Origin: Capra hircus
Lineage: Eukaryota > Chordata > Mammalia > Artiodactyla > Bovidae
Length of the DNA stretch: 64,000 bases
Direction: 5' to 3'
Assembly: GCF_001704415.2 (NCBI RefSeq)
Contig: NC_030819.1
Location: forward strand, 39,550,575-39,614,574
Of the stretch, positions 44,645 through 55,767 are shown piece after piece. The position numbers and the translations under genes were made by a program. The notes beneath the pieces were generated by a model. That model made no database searches and was not told the origin of the DNA. It saw nothing but the letters and a program-made list of their open reading frames with translations. Each line of letters opens with the position of its first letter. The stretch's first letter is position 1.

Positions 44645-44863
44645 AGGGCTTCCCTGATAGCTCAGTGGTAAAGAATCCCCTTGCAATGTAGGAGGCAGGG
44701 GTTGGATTCCTGGATCGGGAAGATCCCCTGCAGAAGGAAATGGCAACCCACTCCAGTATTCTTGCCTAGAGAATCCCATGGACAGAGGAGCCTGTCAGGC
44801 TACAGTTCATGGGGTTGCAAGAGTGACACAACTGAGGGACTAAACCACCACCAGCAGCAGCAT
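44645..44863 (+). mobile_element. Bov-tA SINE
   Basis: AGGGCTTCCCTGATAGCTCAG, box B-like GGTTGGATTCC, GGGAAGATCCCCTGCAGAAG, GAGAATCCCATGGACAGAGG, then GACACAACTGAGGGACTAAA and a CCACCAGCAGCAG tail. It faces the opposite way to its left neighbour. Confidence 0.92.
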
Positions 44864-44901
44864 ATATAACACAATGGGACTGTTTTGCAGATTTAATGAG
44901 G

Positions 44902-44975
44902 AAATGTCTATAATGAGCTTGGTCAAATGATAATTGGTAAATGTCTATAATGAGCTTGGTCAAATGATAATTGGT
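44902..44975. repeat. Exact 37-bp tandem duplication
   Basis: Two identical consecutive units beginning AAATGTCTATAATGAGC and ending AATTGGT, followed by the first five bases of a third. Confidence 0.98.
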
Positions 44976-45274
44976 AAATGATCAGTATTATCTTACTAAT
45001 GTTTACTATTATTTTGATCACTTAGAATACATAATATAATAGACAGAAAACGCAGGATTCTTAAAGTACATGAAAAGGCTAAGTATCTTTTAATAAGTGC
45101 CATATTCTAGTTTTTTAATGGAGAAGCTATGTAATAAAGCAATTTCTTTCAAACCTATGCAAAAAAAGCCCCACTATTTTTCATAAAAAACAGAAAAGCT
45201 ACTTTACGTGCTTAATAAAAGACTTTAAGCTGAAATAGAATTTAACAACTTAATTGTATTCACTGAAGTTATAT

Positions 45275-45500
45275 TTGCTGCTGCTTCTAAGTTGCTTCAG
45301 TCATGTCCAACTCTTTACTATCCAATCGGCCATAGCCTGCCAGGCTCCTCTGTCCATGAGATTCTCCACAAGAATACTGGTGTGGATTGCTGTGCCTTCC
45401 TCCAGGGAATCTTTCTGACCCAGGGATCAAACTTTCATCTCATGTCTCCTGCATATTGGCAGGGAGGTTCTTTACCACTAGTGCCACCTGGGAAGACCAT
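45275..45500 (-). mobile_element. Bov-tA SINE, antisense
   Basis: GCTTCAGTCATGTCCAACTC ... GACCCAGGGATCAAAC ... head GCCACCTGGGAAGACC. TSD AGTTATAT at 45267-45274 and 45501-45508. Confidence 0.92.
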
Positions 45501-45597
45501 AGTTATATCTAAGTTAATATAATTCAAGAATTTTATTTATGAAAATGAGGTACTCAGTCAATTAAAATAAAAAAATATAGATAATTAATATGTTTTC

Positions 45598-45800
45598 AAC
45601 ATTTCCTATGAGCCAGATACAGATTACATAGGTTAACATAATTAATCTTCACAAAGATCTTATGTGATAGTCACTAATTTTTAAGCAAATTGAGTAGCAG
45701 GAAACTTGCCTAAGTTCTCACAGCTAAAAGGTAATGGGACAGTTTTCATGCCAAACATCCTGGCTCTAGAGCTTGTTCTTACCTATCATGCTGTGTGACT
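45598..45800 (-). mobile_element. MIR SINE, antisense (ancient)
   Basis: Collinear with the MIR complement: TATGAGCCAGATACAG, AACATAATTAATCTTCACAA, TTGCCTAAGTTCTCACAGCT and CCTGGCTCTAGAGC. Confidence 0.75.
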
Positions 45801-46170
45801 GGACTAACACAGATTAGCAATCAGACATACTTACGGAGCAATCAATCACAAAGGACTAAACCCCCCAAATATATATCTGAACATTTAATTAAATTGACAT
45901 ACTGGCTCTAATTTCTAATTAAAATACATAAAATTTGATTCTTCGTTTTGTTTTGTTTTAATTTCTGATTTTAGTTTTGGTTGTAGTTTGCATTATCCTA
46001 TCTCATTTTCTGTATATATCCTACCCTATCAGTAACATTTCTCAATTTCAAATCTCACCATTAGTTTGTGATGCTCTGTTATCCAGGAATGACAACATAA
46101 GCTGACACTCATTTGCTTCTCCATGCCTTATCCTTGCTCCCCAGTCTGGCCTGTAAGGTTTCTTTCCTAA

Positions 46171-46295
46171 TATGCTGCTATGAGTTGAGTTGTGTTCCTT
46201 CAAAATGTCTGTTGAAGTCCTACTTCCAGCGCCTCAGAATGTGATCTTATTTGGAAATAGAGTCATTGCAGATATAATTAGTTAAGATGGGGGTC
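46171..46295 (+). mobile_element. Ancient LTR-like repeat, left part (split by nested element)
   Basis: TGCTATGAGTTGAGTTGTGT, GTTGAAGTCCTACTTCC, CAGAATGTGATCTTATTTGG and GTCATTGCAGATATAATTAG match an old mammalian MaLR/ERVL-type LTR family (exact family uncertain). Continues at 47101. Confidence 0.75.
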
Positions 46296-47100
46296 TAAGA
46301 ATTCTGCACCCAACTATAGTGTTTTCCACACCTCTCCAATAATTCTCCAGACACAGCTGGGTGTTCTCCAACTCAACTCACTTCTGACACTATCTATCCT
46401 GAGATAGCATCATATCCCACAAGTTAAGGGTTCAGTCCCACAAGGCTGCTCCCTCCCAACATACACACACACTTTAGACCCCAATCAAAAGTTCAGGATG
46501 TCACCTGTGCTTCTGACCAATAAGTTTTAGATCAGAGGTTCCTATAATCACTTCCTTGGGTCTGTTAATATGCCATAGTGGCTTAAAGAACTCAGAGAAA
46601 CATTTTAATTACTAGTTTACCAGTGTATTATAAAAGGATATAACAGAAACAGCCAGATGGATGAGATGCACAGGGCAATGTATAGGAGAGGGTGTGAAGT
46701 TTCTATGTCCTCTCCAGCCACACCATGTTCCCCAAACCTGCCAGTGTTTACCAACCCAGAAGCTCTCCAAGTCCTGTCTTTTGGGGGTTTTATTGAGGTT
46801 TCTTTGTATAGTCATGGTTGATTAAATCAATAGCCATTGGTGATTGATTCAATCTGCAGCCCCTTTCTCCACCCTGGAAGTAGGGCAGTGGGACTGAAAG
46901 TTCCAGCCCTTCAATTACAAAGTTGGGTCTTCTGGCAACCAGCATCCATCCTTAGGTGTGGTCCAAAAGTCATCTCATTACATAACAAAAGGCTTCAAAA
47001 TTCTCTTTTAGCATGGGGAATTCCAAGGGTCTTGGTAGCTCTGCCAGAGTAGGGATCAAACACCAAATATATATTTCCTACTATAAATCATGATAGCACA
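46296..47100. mobile_element. Nested ancient repeat, probably an ERV-type LTR, 805 bp
   Basis: Splits the flanking repeat and is bounded by the 4-bp direct repeat GGTC (46292-46295, 47101-47104). It contains GCATCATATCCCACAAGTTA, CACCTGTGCTTCTGACCAAT, AACAGCCAGATGGATGAGAT and ACACCAAATATATATTTCC, blocks I know from a widespread old mammalian LTR whose name I cannot fix. It ends in CA. No retroviral gene is present. Confidence 0.65.
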
Positions 47101-47440
47101 GGTCATACTGAAAATAGAATGGGCCCTTAATTTAGTTTGACTGGTGTCCTCATAAAACCAGGAAATTTGGCCTCAGACACAGACACACAGAAAGGCGTAT
47201 GATGATAGAGGCAGAGATTGAAGTGATGCAGGCACAATTCCAGGAAAGCCAAGGACTGCCATCAAGGAGCAGAAGCTAGAAGAGGCAGGAAAAGATCCTA
47301 CCTCAACTCTAGTGTTGCACTGACACCTGAATTTTTGACTTCTAGTCTCCAGAACCGTGAGAAAACATATTTCTATTGTTTTATACCATCCAGTTTGTGG
47401 TAGTACTTTATTACGATAGCCTTAGGAAACCAAGATAAAT
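47101..47440 (+). mobile_element. Ancient LTR-like repeat, right part
   Basis: Resumes GGTCATACTG, then GACTGGTGTCCTCATAAAAC, CAGACACAGACACACAGAAA, TCTCCAGAACCGTGAG and CCAGTTTGTGGTAGTACTTT, all collinear with the left part. Confidence 0.75.
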
Positions 47441-47701
47441 ATCCCCAAAGTTCTTTTGCTCTTGTTTTAGTATTCCTCCCACTCCAAACTCTGATATCTT
47501 TTTTGAATCTAAGATATCAGAACCCTCCAAATAGAAAATTAACTAATTTGAGAGTTAGCATGAGAAATACAGAGTTAACATGATTTAAAAATAATGCTCT
47601 TACTTACCAGGTAACATAGCTCATTTCAGCAGTGTCTTTTGGTGAGAATGTTTACTCATATGTCCTCTAATCTAAAGAAGCGGGTTTGAGGTCAAGAATC
47701 T

Positions 47702-47895
47702 CTACTGTAAACAATCTGTCAGCAATGCAGGAGATGCAGGTTTGATCCCTGGGTCATGAAGATGAGCCTAGAGAAGGGAATAGCAACCCACTCCAGTATT
47801 CTTGCCTGGAGAATCCCATGGACAGAGGAGCCCGGAGATCTACAGTCCACCGGGTCGCAAAGAGTTGGACATGACTGAGTAACTAAAACTTTAAT
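47702..47895 (+). mobile_element. Bov-tA SINE, head slightly degraded
   Basis: GCAATGCAGGAGATGCAGG, box B GGTTTGATCCC, CCACTCCAGTATTCTTGCC, GTTGGACATGACTGAGTAAC. TSD GTCAAGAATCT at 47691-47701 and 47896-47906. Confidence 0.93.
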
Positions 47896-47921
47896 GTCAA
47901 GAATCTTGGGCTGGGTAGGAG

Positions 47922-48390
47922 TGCTGCAGGAAGAGGGACCTCTTCCAGGGCCCAAAACTGGGCTCTTGTCTAACACTCGGAAATGAATTGTCCCAGGAGA
48001 CACATGTGTTGACAAAGCAAGAGATTTTATTGGGAAAGAGCAGTAGGGTAAGGGAACCTAGGAGAACTCCTGTGCCACGTGGCTTGCAGTCTCGGGGTTT
48101 ATGGTGATAGGATTAGTTTCTGGGTGGTCTTTGGCCAATCATTCTAATTCAGAGTCTTTCCTGGTGGTGCACGCATCGCTCAGCTAAGATGGATGCTAGC
48201 GAGAGGGATTCTGGGAAGTGGACTGACACGAGGTGTCTCCTTTCGACCTTTCCTGAACTCTTCCAGTTGGTGGTGGCTTATTAGTTCTGTGCTCCTTACC
48301 AGGATCTCCTGTCATAAAACAACTCATGCAAATAGTTACTATGGTGTCTGGCCAGGGTGGGCGGTTTCCATCAGTGTGCTTCCCCTAACA
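47922..48390 (-). mobile_element. Solo LTR of a ruminant endogenous retrovirus (BTLTR1-like)
   Basis: On the minus strand it begins TGTTAGGGGAAG and ends CTGCAGCA, with the expected TG...CA ends and a 4-bp flanking repeat GGAG (47918-47921, 48391-48394). It carries a poly(A) signal AATAAA (plus coordinates 48026-48031) and blocks I associate with BTLTR1 (ATAAAATCTCTTGCTTTGTC; CCAAAGACCACCCAGAAAC). No gag, pol or env sequence lies next to it, so this is a recombined single LTR that keeps only promoter and poly(A) functions. Confidence 0.85.
48026..48031 (-). promoter_or_regulatory. LTR polyadenylation signal AATAAA
   Basis: AATAAA on the minus strand within the LTR R region, followed by ATCTCTTGC and GT-rich sequence. 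Confidence 0.75.
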
Positions 48391-48394
48391 GGAG

Positions 48395-48985
48395 AGAGGC
48401 CAGTAGCAGAAGAAGCAGAGAGGGAAATGTCTTGGAATTAATCCCTGACCCTTATTCTTCCAGCATCATTCTTTAAAGTTCACGTGATCCATTTTTAAGA
48501 TTCTTCCTTGGTCCCCCTTTTGGTTAGCAAGGATCTGGGATGACTCTCCAATGTCTTACATTATTGCAGAGCCTGGATTATAGTCTTTGTCTTCACCTCT
48601 TTCCCCAACATCATTTTCAATACACACATAGATATTTCCAGCACCTGTACCTCACTGTTCCTTCATCTCCTTAATTTTAGCCACTCTCACTTTTATTCTG
48701 TGGTGGTTTTCACTAGGCAAGACCATCGTCTTGACATAATCATTCAGAACCTTTTCCAAAATCTTGCATCATAAAATAATCTCTTTCTTGAATTCTCAAA
48801 ATCCCTGTTGTTGTTTTTTTAAGTGCTTTTTTAATCCTGATTTCAATCCCTCCATGCACTTCCTAGAATCTTAGAGATCATCACCCTTTTCCACAGTCTG
48901 CTTTCCTTTCCTTCACTGACTCATGGCCAATCTTTTACAAAGCTGTTAACCTTCCTTCCTAATGCCCTCTTTCCCTTATCTTTCT
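48395..48985. other. Single-copy sequence, no gene seen
   Basis: Pyrimidine-rich but without a recognisable repeat or coding frame. Confidence 0.4.
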
Positions 48986-49054
48986 TATTTAATTGGAGGA
49001 TAATTGCTTCACAATGTTGTATTAGGTTTTGGTGTACAATAACTTGAATCAGCT

Positions 49055-49058
<4 letters not shown>
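48986..49058 (-). mobile_element. L1 3' terminus, antisense
   Basis: TTATTTAATTGGAGGATAAT, TTCACAATGTTGTATTAGG and TGTACAATAACTTGAATCAG are the complement of the L1 3' end (before its poly(A)). Confidence 0.82.

Positions 49059-49090
<32 letters not shown>
49059..49090. repeat. (TA)16 microsatellite
   Basis: Uninterrupted TA repeat at the junction of two oppositely oriented L1 pieces. Confidence 0.97.
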
Positions 49091-49092
<2 letters not shown>

Positions 49093-49240
49093 GGACTATT
49101 ACTCAGCCATAAAAAGGACTGAGATCGGGTCATTTGTAGTGATGTGGATGAATCTAGTGTCTGTCATGCAGAATATAGTTAGTCAGAAAGATAAAAACAA
49201 ATGTCATATATTAACACATATATATGGAATCCCGTATCAT
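49091..49240 (+). mobile_element. L1 3'-region segment, inverted relative to its left neighbour
   Basis: ATGGACTATTACTCAGCCAT, GATGTGGATGAATCTAGTG and AGTTAGTCAGAAAGATAAAA in sense on the plus strand. With 48986-49058 it looks like one 5'-inverted minus-strand L1. Confidence 0.82.
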
Positions 49241-50784
49241 TTATATTGCAGTCCGCCTTCTTTGACCACAATACTGTTTCTCTGTCCATGCTTTCAGGCA
49301 GTTGATGGCTTCTGGAGAAAGCTGGTCTATTATTTCTTGAATAAACTTAGGTTTATTCAGCTGAAACTGAGACCTCATGCTGAGCATTCCTTTACAGCAT
49401 GACTTGATTCCTAGTCATGTTCCCTATGGGATCTGAGAAATTTTTAGAATTGTGCTTGAAGCCTAAAAACCAGTGCACCTGACCTCATGTATACATGTAT
49501 GAGGTACCTTGTGTACCTCATCTTTTGATCCAAAGAGACTCAATTTATTTTGTGTTAAAGACTCCTAAAAATTAGTCATATGACATAAATACATGTTGAT
49601 TCACACACAGAGTGAAATGGACTCTGTGAGGAAGCATGGACCCTTTATCTCAGTTCAGAGTTGTTGACTACAGCCTGAAGCGATGAAACTGAAAGGGGAC
49701 TATAATGAATATTTCCAAGAAATTTATTTTAAACATTTTTTCACTCAAACATACTTTTAAAAATCCTGAATGACAATAAAGGAAATGAAATAAAACAGAA
49801 TAATACCACCTACAGTTCTTAAAACTCCCCTGCTGCAATTATGTCCAAGACAGCTGGTCTTCTATCTTGTGAGCACCCATCACACTGATGGACACAAGTT
49901 AGGAAATTAAAAGCTACGTTGTGTGAGCACTTATGTGTGGCTTGACACACCTTTTACCAGAACTTGCCTGCTTAGTAATTAAAAGAGCCATGTTTATTTA
50001 TCTATCTATTTATTTATTTTACTACAATATTGTTTTACAGATCTGGCAGCCAGAGACAGCACCTGGAATCTTACCTCATTTTCCTAGGATCCAGCCTCCA
50101 CAGCTGTCCTTAATTTTTCTTGGATTAAAAAACATTCAATAGTTCTCTCAGTGCTTTTAAAAAATCACTAAATACTATTTTATGGTAAAACAAGTTGGGT
50201 GTACTGAGAGTTGGTATGATGACTAGAAAAGAGAACTTTTTTTTTTCCTGTCTTATGTATTTCAAATACTTTGGAAGGAAGGAGTGAAAAAATAATTAGC
50301 TAACATTCTTCAAATTAGAACTGGTGGAGGGAGAACAGAAAGTTTGAAAAGAAACTCATTTTTAATTCTAGAATAAAATGCATAAGCATTAAAATTGAAA
50401 ATGCCAAGAAAAGATTCAAGTACCATATAGATTATGAGACAATTTATAAACGGGAGGATAAGGTATTTAATCACACATAAAAATAACATCTTCCAAGAGT
50501 TGTAAAATCCTAGGTGTTTCTGTTCCTTTGCAATTTCTTGCCTGATAGAGAATGACTTTAATTCCTAGTCTAGGCATTTCATTAAGGTATTCTGTCATTG
50601 TGAGGCCAAGAATGAAAATTTTAGGCTATTAAAGTCATTTTGTACTGCCAAATATATATTTTAAGTGCATATATCTTTTGCTCTTTTTTCCCTCCTTTGA
50701 GAATTTTGTTTCCTTCAGGTGTGAATGAAAATTAGTTTGATTATGATGGCTGTAAATAATTATGGTTGTCACATATTAATTGTT
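49241..50784. other. Single-copy AT-rich sequence, no gene seen
   Basis: Only a TTTATCTATC/TTTATTTATT low-complexity patch near 49995-50020. Confidence 0.4.
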
Positions 50785-50985
50785 TACTTACACCAGGCCC
50801 TCCATGAAATACATAACATACATTGATCATTTAATTCTCCAGCAAGTTGATGGGGGAGTAATGTTCGTTTCCCTTTTAACAGATGAATAAACCAAGTCTT
50901 AGGCTAAATTTCCAAAAATAACTAGCCAGCTAGTGTTTTTGCACCTACAAAGCCCATCTCTGGAGCCCATACTCTCAACAATGAT
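50785..50985 (-). mobile_element. MIR SINE, antisense (ancient)
   Basis: Order matches the MIR complement: ACACCAGGCCCTCCATGAAA, GATCATTTAATTCTCCAGC, CCCTTTTAACAGATGAATAA, TAGCCAGCTAGTG and CATCTCTGGAGCCCATACTC. Confidence 0.68.
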
Positions 50986-51286
50986 GTTCTCTGACCTCCT
51001 TGTATGTAGCGACAAAGCTAAAGAATGAATTTGAATTATGTAATGAACCCAGTGTTACGTACACATGACCAAACAACTTAGTTACTTAATATTTTTCCCC
51101 AGCTGAATTGATGGCATATATCACTCAACTTTTTCTTACAAACCTACTAGATCCTACACACACAATAACTTCTCTCTCTCTTTTAATCTTCTTTTGGCTG
51201 TTTTCTTTTAAATGTTAATTTAGAATATTCGCAAACTTAATTTTTAATTTCTCTTCAAAATGCCTGACCTGATAGTTGAGTTCTAA

Positions 51287-51504
51287 GTGTTGTGTTAGTC
51301 CCTCAGTCGTGTCCGACTCTTTGCAACCCCATGGGCTGTAGCCCATCAGACTCCGCTGTCCATGTAATTCTCCAGGCAAGGATACTGTAATGGGTTGTCA
51401 TTTCCTTCTCCAAGGGACCTGGGGATCCAGTGATCTGTGACGCAGGGATCGAACCCAGGTCTCCTGCACTGCAGGCAGATTCTTTACTGTTTGAGCCATT
51501 AGGG
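51287..51504 (-). mobile_element. Bov-tA SINE, antisense
   Basis: CAGTCGTGTCCGACTCTTTG ... GCAGGGATCGAACCCAGG ... GATTCTTTACTGTTTGAGCC. TSD TGAGTTCTAA at 51277-51286 and 51505-51514. A short extra block (GGGGATCCAGTGATCTG) interrupts the middle. Confidence 0.94.
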
Positions 51505-51514
51505 TGAGTTCTAA

Positions 51515-52905
51515 AATTCACATGCAAGTCTAAATGTTAAGCCAACATTTGACCTGGGGGAGACTTTGAAGATGTAGGAAGGGATATATTTTTCAGTCTC
51601 CTAGCTTTGCAAATAAACAGTCATTTTAATCATGCACTTTTATTAGTCTACTGGTTTGACAATATTCTGCTGAGAGAGCAGAATGTGAGAGAAACTTCTA
51701 GTTTTGAATCATCAATGAAGATCTTTGACTGCTATCAGGTTTCCCTAGAGCAGGTAGATCTGTCTTCTAGTTAATTTTCTCTTTACCTTTGTGCTGACTC
51801 TTCAAAATGCTCTACAATTTACATGTCTTTTGTGTTTATCTGAATGTTTCCAGACTACAGTCATCAGCATCCTGTATTTCCTAAATGCCTGTCACAAGAA
51901 ATTTTATGACTCTTACAACCTCTCAGGTGAAAAAGTTTTCTGAAACATTGAAAATTCAGCTAAACAGTAGCTTTCTGATTCCTATTTCACCTAAAGCTTG
52001 TCTTTCTTTGGAAAGTGGTTTGAGTACAGTTTATTTCATACTGTTTAATAATGCTTAAACAGATGCTACAAAATCTACTTTGTACCTATCAGAGAAGATG
52101 GTAGTCAGTTGTCCAATAGGTACTGGCTAAATAAATTAATATAGGAAGCCTCTGACACTTGACAAATATAATACAGTAAAGATTATATTTACAATCACTG
52201 AAATTTACACTATATTTTAGTGTAAATATCACAATTGGAATTTGGTGACTTGCTTTTAAAACAATGTGATTGAAATTTATCTTTAGTCTTCGTGGTACAA
52301 TAATGGTACTTCAAGACTAAGGTCTTAAATTTTCACACAAACTTAAAGTAATCATCTCCTCGATGCTTGCTATTTTTGGCTGGTATAATATTTCCCAATT
52401 ATCAGTAAAATATTTTCCCATGTAATTTCATCATCATTGTCACATATACCCCTATGCTTAAAAAAAGTAATTAGTGGTTAATGAAAACAATTGGCTCATT
52501 AAGAAAGGAGAAATTCCCTCCAAGGGAGTTTTAGGAAACATGGAGAGATTTTTAAGTCTATTGAATTCACACACTTGCCTTATTTTTGACTTCCTGTGTA
52601 ATTCATTTTTGACAATAAGACATTCTCACTGCTACATAAAGGGCAGAGAGTAGGGTTGGGTGGGAAGAAGAGGATGTAAAAGGAATAATTTACATATAAA
52701 ATGTAGAGAAACTTCATAGCAGAAGTGGTTGTGTACCAAGTATAACAGTGGTTGGAAAATTATATAGAAGAAAGCATAGCATTTTCTAAGACGTCATGTA
52801 TAATATAACATATTGTCATGCCATAATTATGACATCATGGTGTGATTATTATTACAGTAACAAAAACTGGCTTTCCTATGTTAAAATTATTTTTTTCTAT
52901 GGTAC
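51515..52905. other. Single-copy AT-rich sequence, no gene seen
   Basis: No repeat family or coding frame recognised. Confidence 0.4.
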
Positions 52906-53450
52906 TTGGATTAGTTTGCTTGGACTTTCATAACAAAGTACTATATTATGGGTGACTTAAGACAGAGGAATTTATTTTCCCACAATTTTGGAGACTAGAA
53001 ATACAAGATGAAGGTATCAGCAGGGTTGGTGGCTTCTGAGAGTATTCTCCTTGGCTTATAGAAAGCCATCTTTTCCCTATGCTTCACAGGTCTTCCCTCT
53101 GTCTTCATTTCCTGTCAGATTACTGGTCATATCAGATTAGCACCCACCCTAAATGACCTTATTTAACCTTAGTTACCTCTTTAAAAAAGAAAAAAAGAAA
53201 AAGAAAAAATCAAAATGTACAAACACTGTGAAAAAAGTTCAGCAGTTTCTAAGTCAAACATATAGTTATAAAATGATCCAGGAATTCTACCCCTAGAAAT
53301 TTCTCCAGGATAAATAAAAATTTATGATCACATAAAAACCTTAAAGAAAGAACTTTTCTATCCAAATACAGTCACATTCTAAGGTACTGAGGACTAGGAT
53401 TCAACATGCAAATTTGGATTGGTGCAATTCAACCCATAATGGTATTTAAG
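52906..53450 (-). mobile_element. MaLR (MST/MLT1-like) LTR, antisense, interrupted
   Basis: GGATTAGTTTGCTTGGACTT, ATAACAAAGTACTATATTAT, GAATTTATTTTCCCACAATT and GGCTTATAGAAAGCCATC are the complement of the MaLR LTR. It resumes at TACAGTCACATTCTAAGGTA after an L1 fragment at about 53180-53340. No coding part. Confidence 0.75.
53180..53340 (+). mobile_element. Old L1 fragment inside the MaLR LTR
   Basis: After an A-rich stretch, GCAGTTTCTAAGTCAAACAT, AAATGATCCAGGAATTCTAC and CACATAAAAACC correspond to the L1 ORF2 3' region. Diverged. Confidence 0.6.
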
Positions 53451-53927
53451 TATTTATATTAATTTTATATACAGATTTTTATTTGTAAAGCCTGTTCTCA
53501 TCACTCATTTTTCCTTCATATGTCATATTTCAGTAAACATGACATGTTAGATTCACCTTGGTTTCATAGAAAATCCATTTTATACATAACAGATGTGTGA
53601 TCATAAGGAGAACTATTTGTTAGATTACAGCTTCAATTATATGTTAGATATTTGACATATTTTCCCAGATCTATTTTAAGTATTTAATTTACTTTTATAT
53701 GCTTGTTAAATGTTTCTCTTAAGCACTCAAAAATTAATGCTAACTAATCATACATATATGTATTTCAGCATATTGGTATCAACTAATTTTTGTGTCCTAA
53801 AATAAGGTGCTTAATAAATACCCAGTGAACTTTCAAAATGAAATTTTAGAGAACTCCCTCCAATTTTAGGAAAAACCTGAACATGTTCAAAAACTTATTA
53901 GAATATTGATAGGGTGGACCTGTGTGA

Positions 53928-54033
53928 GGCTTCCCTGGTGGCTCAGATGGTAAAGAAACTGCCTGCAATGTAGGAGACCCTAGTTCGATCCCTGGGTTGT
54001 GAAAATCCCCTGGAGAAGGAATTAGAAACCCTC
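53928..54033 (+). mobile_element. Bov-tA SINE, head half only
   Basis: Near-consensus head GAGGCTTCCCTGGTGGCTCAG with box B GTTCGATCCC, ending abruptly after CCCCTGGAGAAGGAATTAG. Possible 6-bp flanking repeat TGGACC (53915-53920, 54034-54039). Confidence 0.88.
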
Positions 54034-54184
54034 TGGACCACTGCGAAAGTTGTCTTCATGTGACCATATAATAAATGGTACTTAGGTTTTTCTGGTTCTC
54101 TGGAAAAAATTTCATGAGCATATTTTAACCTTTTTTGATTAATTTTACATATGCATTAAAAATCAATTTTTAAAAACTTTTTGA

Positions 54185-54445
54185 ACTTTTTATTTTGTAT
54201 TACGGCATAATGAAATGTTGTGACAATTTCATTGAAGATCAGAGGGACTCAGCCTTATATATACATGTATTCATTTTCCCCCAAGTCCCCCTCCTATCCA
54301 GGCTGCCACATAACATTGAGCAGAGTTCCATGTGCTATACAATAGGTCCTTGTTGGTTATCCATTTTAAATATAGCAGTGTGTGTATATGACTTTCCCAA
54401 ACCGTAACTATCCCTTCCCCTTGGCAAGCATACACTCATAAATTT
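54185..54445 (-). mobile_element. L1 3'UTR fragment, antisense
   Basis: CATAACATTGAGCAGAGTTC, GTGCTATACAATAGGTCCTT and GTTGGTTATCCATTTTAAAT are the complement of a common L1 3'UTR block, followed by AACTATCCCTTCCCC. Confidence 0.85.
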
Positions 54446-55767
54446 TTTAATAAATTTATTTTTCATTTATTAATAATGAAATTTTGACATGTAATAGTAA
54501 ACATCTTAAACTGTGTAACTTACAAAAAGTAAACATCAATGCTATTTTTAAAATTTGTTGTCTTTTTTTCTTCAGTGTAACATTCAAGCATTTTATTCAT
54601 TGATGTATCCAAAAATACTGGAAAAGAAAAAAAACCACATAAAAAGTTTCTTTGTAAACTTGCACATTTTACAGATTCTAGGGAGATAATCAATTGTTTC
54701 CAGCAGGTCCTGAGAAAATTCCGCGCAAAGCTTGCTATCCAAAACACCTCTTCTTTTCTGATTAATTTTTAGCTCTTCCATAAAAACAGTGTTTATAAAA
54801 CATTAATGGGCAATTTAACTTCAGTTTCCAGAGAGAGATTTCTGCTGCATCAGATCTTCTATTTGCCACGATACAGAATTCCCCTTCCCAATACTTGTGC
54901 TTATTTCCCAGTAGATCCTACCATCTGCTATTGATGCCTGTCTGAAGTAGGAAATTCCTCCTCCAGCAATTCTTGTTCAAGTATTACTCTTTAATACTAC
55001 CACCTTCCCAGCTAACAAATTGTTCCTGTATATTTGTACCCCAAAGTCAAATCTGCACATAACTATCTTCAAAGGTATTTAATGACCAAGTGCCTTTTAA
55101 TCTATTGAACCCAAAAGCAAAAAGGAAGAGAGAGTATTAGAAGTTTCAAAACTAGAAAGAAGAAAGCCACCTGGGATTTTACATATCACACGTTTTTTTA
55201 AAGGGCCCAAAACAGTTTTTTTACGGTAATATTCTTTAGGAACATGTATTGTGTCTATGCAAATATACATAATTTGATCTCTAGGGACTCCATGGTTCTT
55301 ATATTGAATTTTTTTATTATCTCATTTCTATGTACCCTTAAGTTATATTATGCATTTAAAAATCCTCAATAGGGAAGCTGTTTTGTATATTTTTTTCATT
55401 TTAATGAGATGGGATTTGTCAGGTGACCTTCATTTTTGTGAATGCAGTAAAGGGAAAACTGTCATTTCAGGAACCACAAGAAAGGCTTGCTATCTTAACT
55501 GATAATCTATGGATTTTTACACAGAAAATAGGACAGATACCAACTATATAATTAAAAAACAATGTTTCTATTTTTCATTATATGTGGAAAATAGTATGCA
55601 TCCAGAGATATAGCTTTACAGGCGCAGTGTGAAAATTCCATAAAAATGCACCTTACTAGTTTTGGAAGAGATAAAAAGGCATCAAATTACATCAACTGAA
55701 ATAACCAAGTAAATATTTTAAAAGGTCAAATCTGTTTTGCTATTAGAAATAAAGAAATAATACTGCT
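54446..55767. other. Single-copy sequence, no gene supported
   Basis: Minus-strand frames at 54520-54781 overlap each other in two registers; neither shows a known domain and upstream sequence has many stops. Confidence 0.4.

Noticed and set aside
47922..48390. Complete endogenous retrovirus at this place
   Set aside because: No primer-binding site, polypurine tract, second LTR or gag/pol/env-like frame was found next to the LTR; it is a solo LTR.
54520..54781. Two overlapping minus-strand frames that look protein-like
   Set aside because: They occupy two registers of the same DNA, end in poly-Phe from a T run, and the sequence upstream is full of stops.
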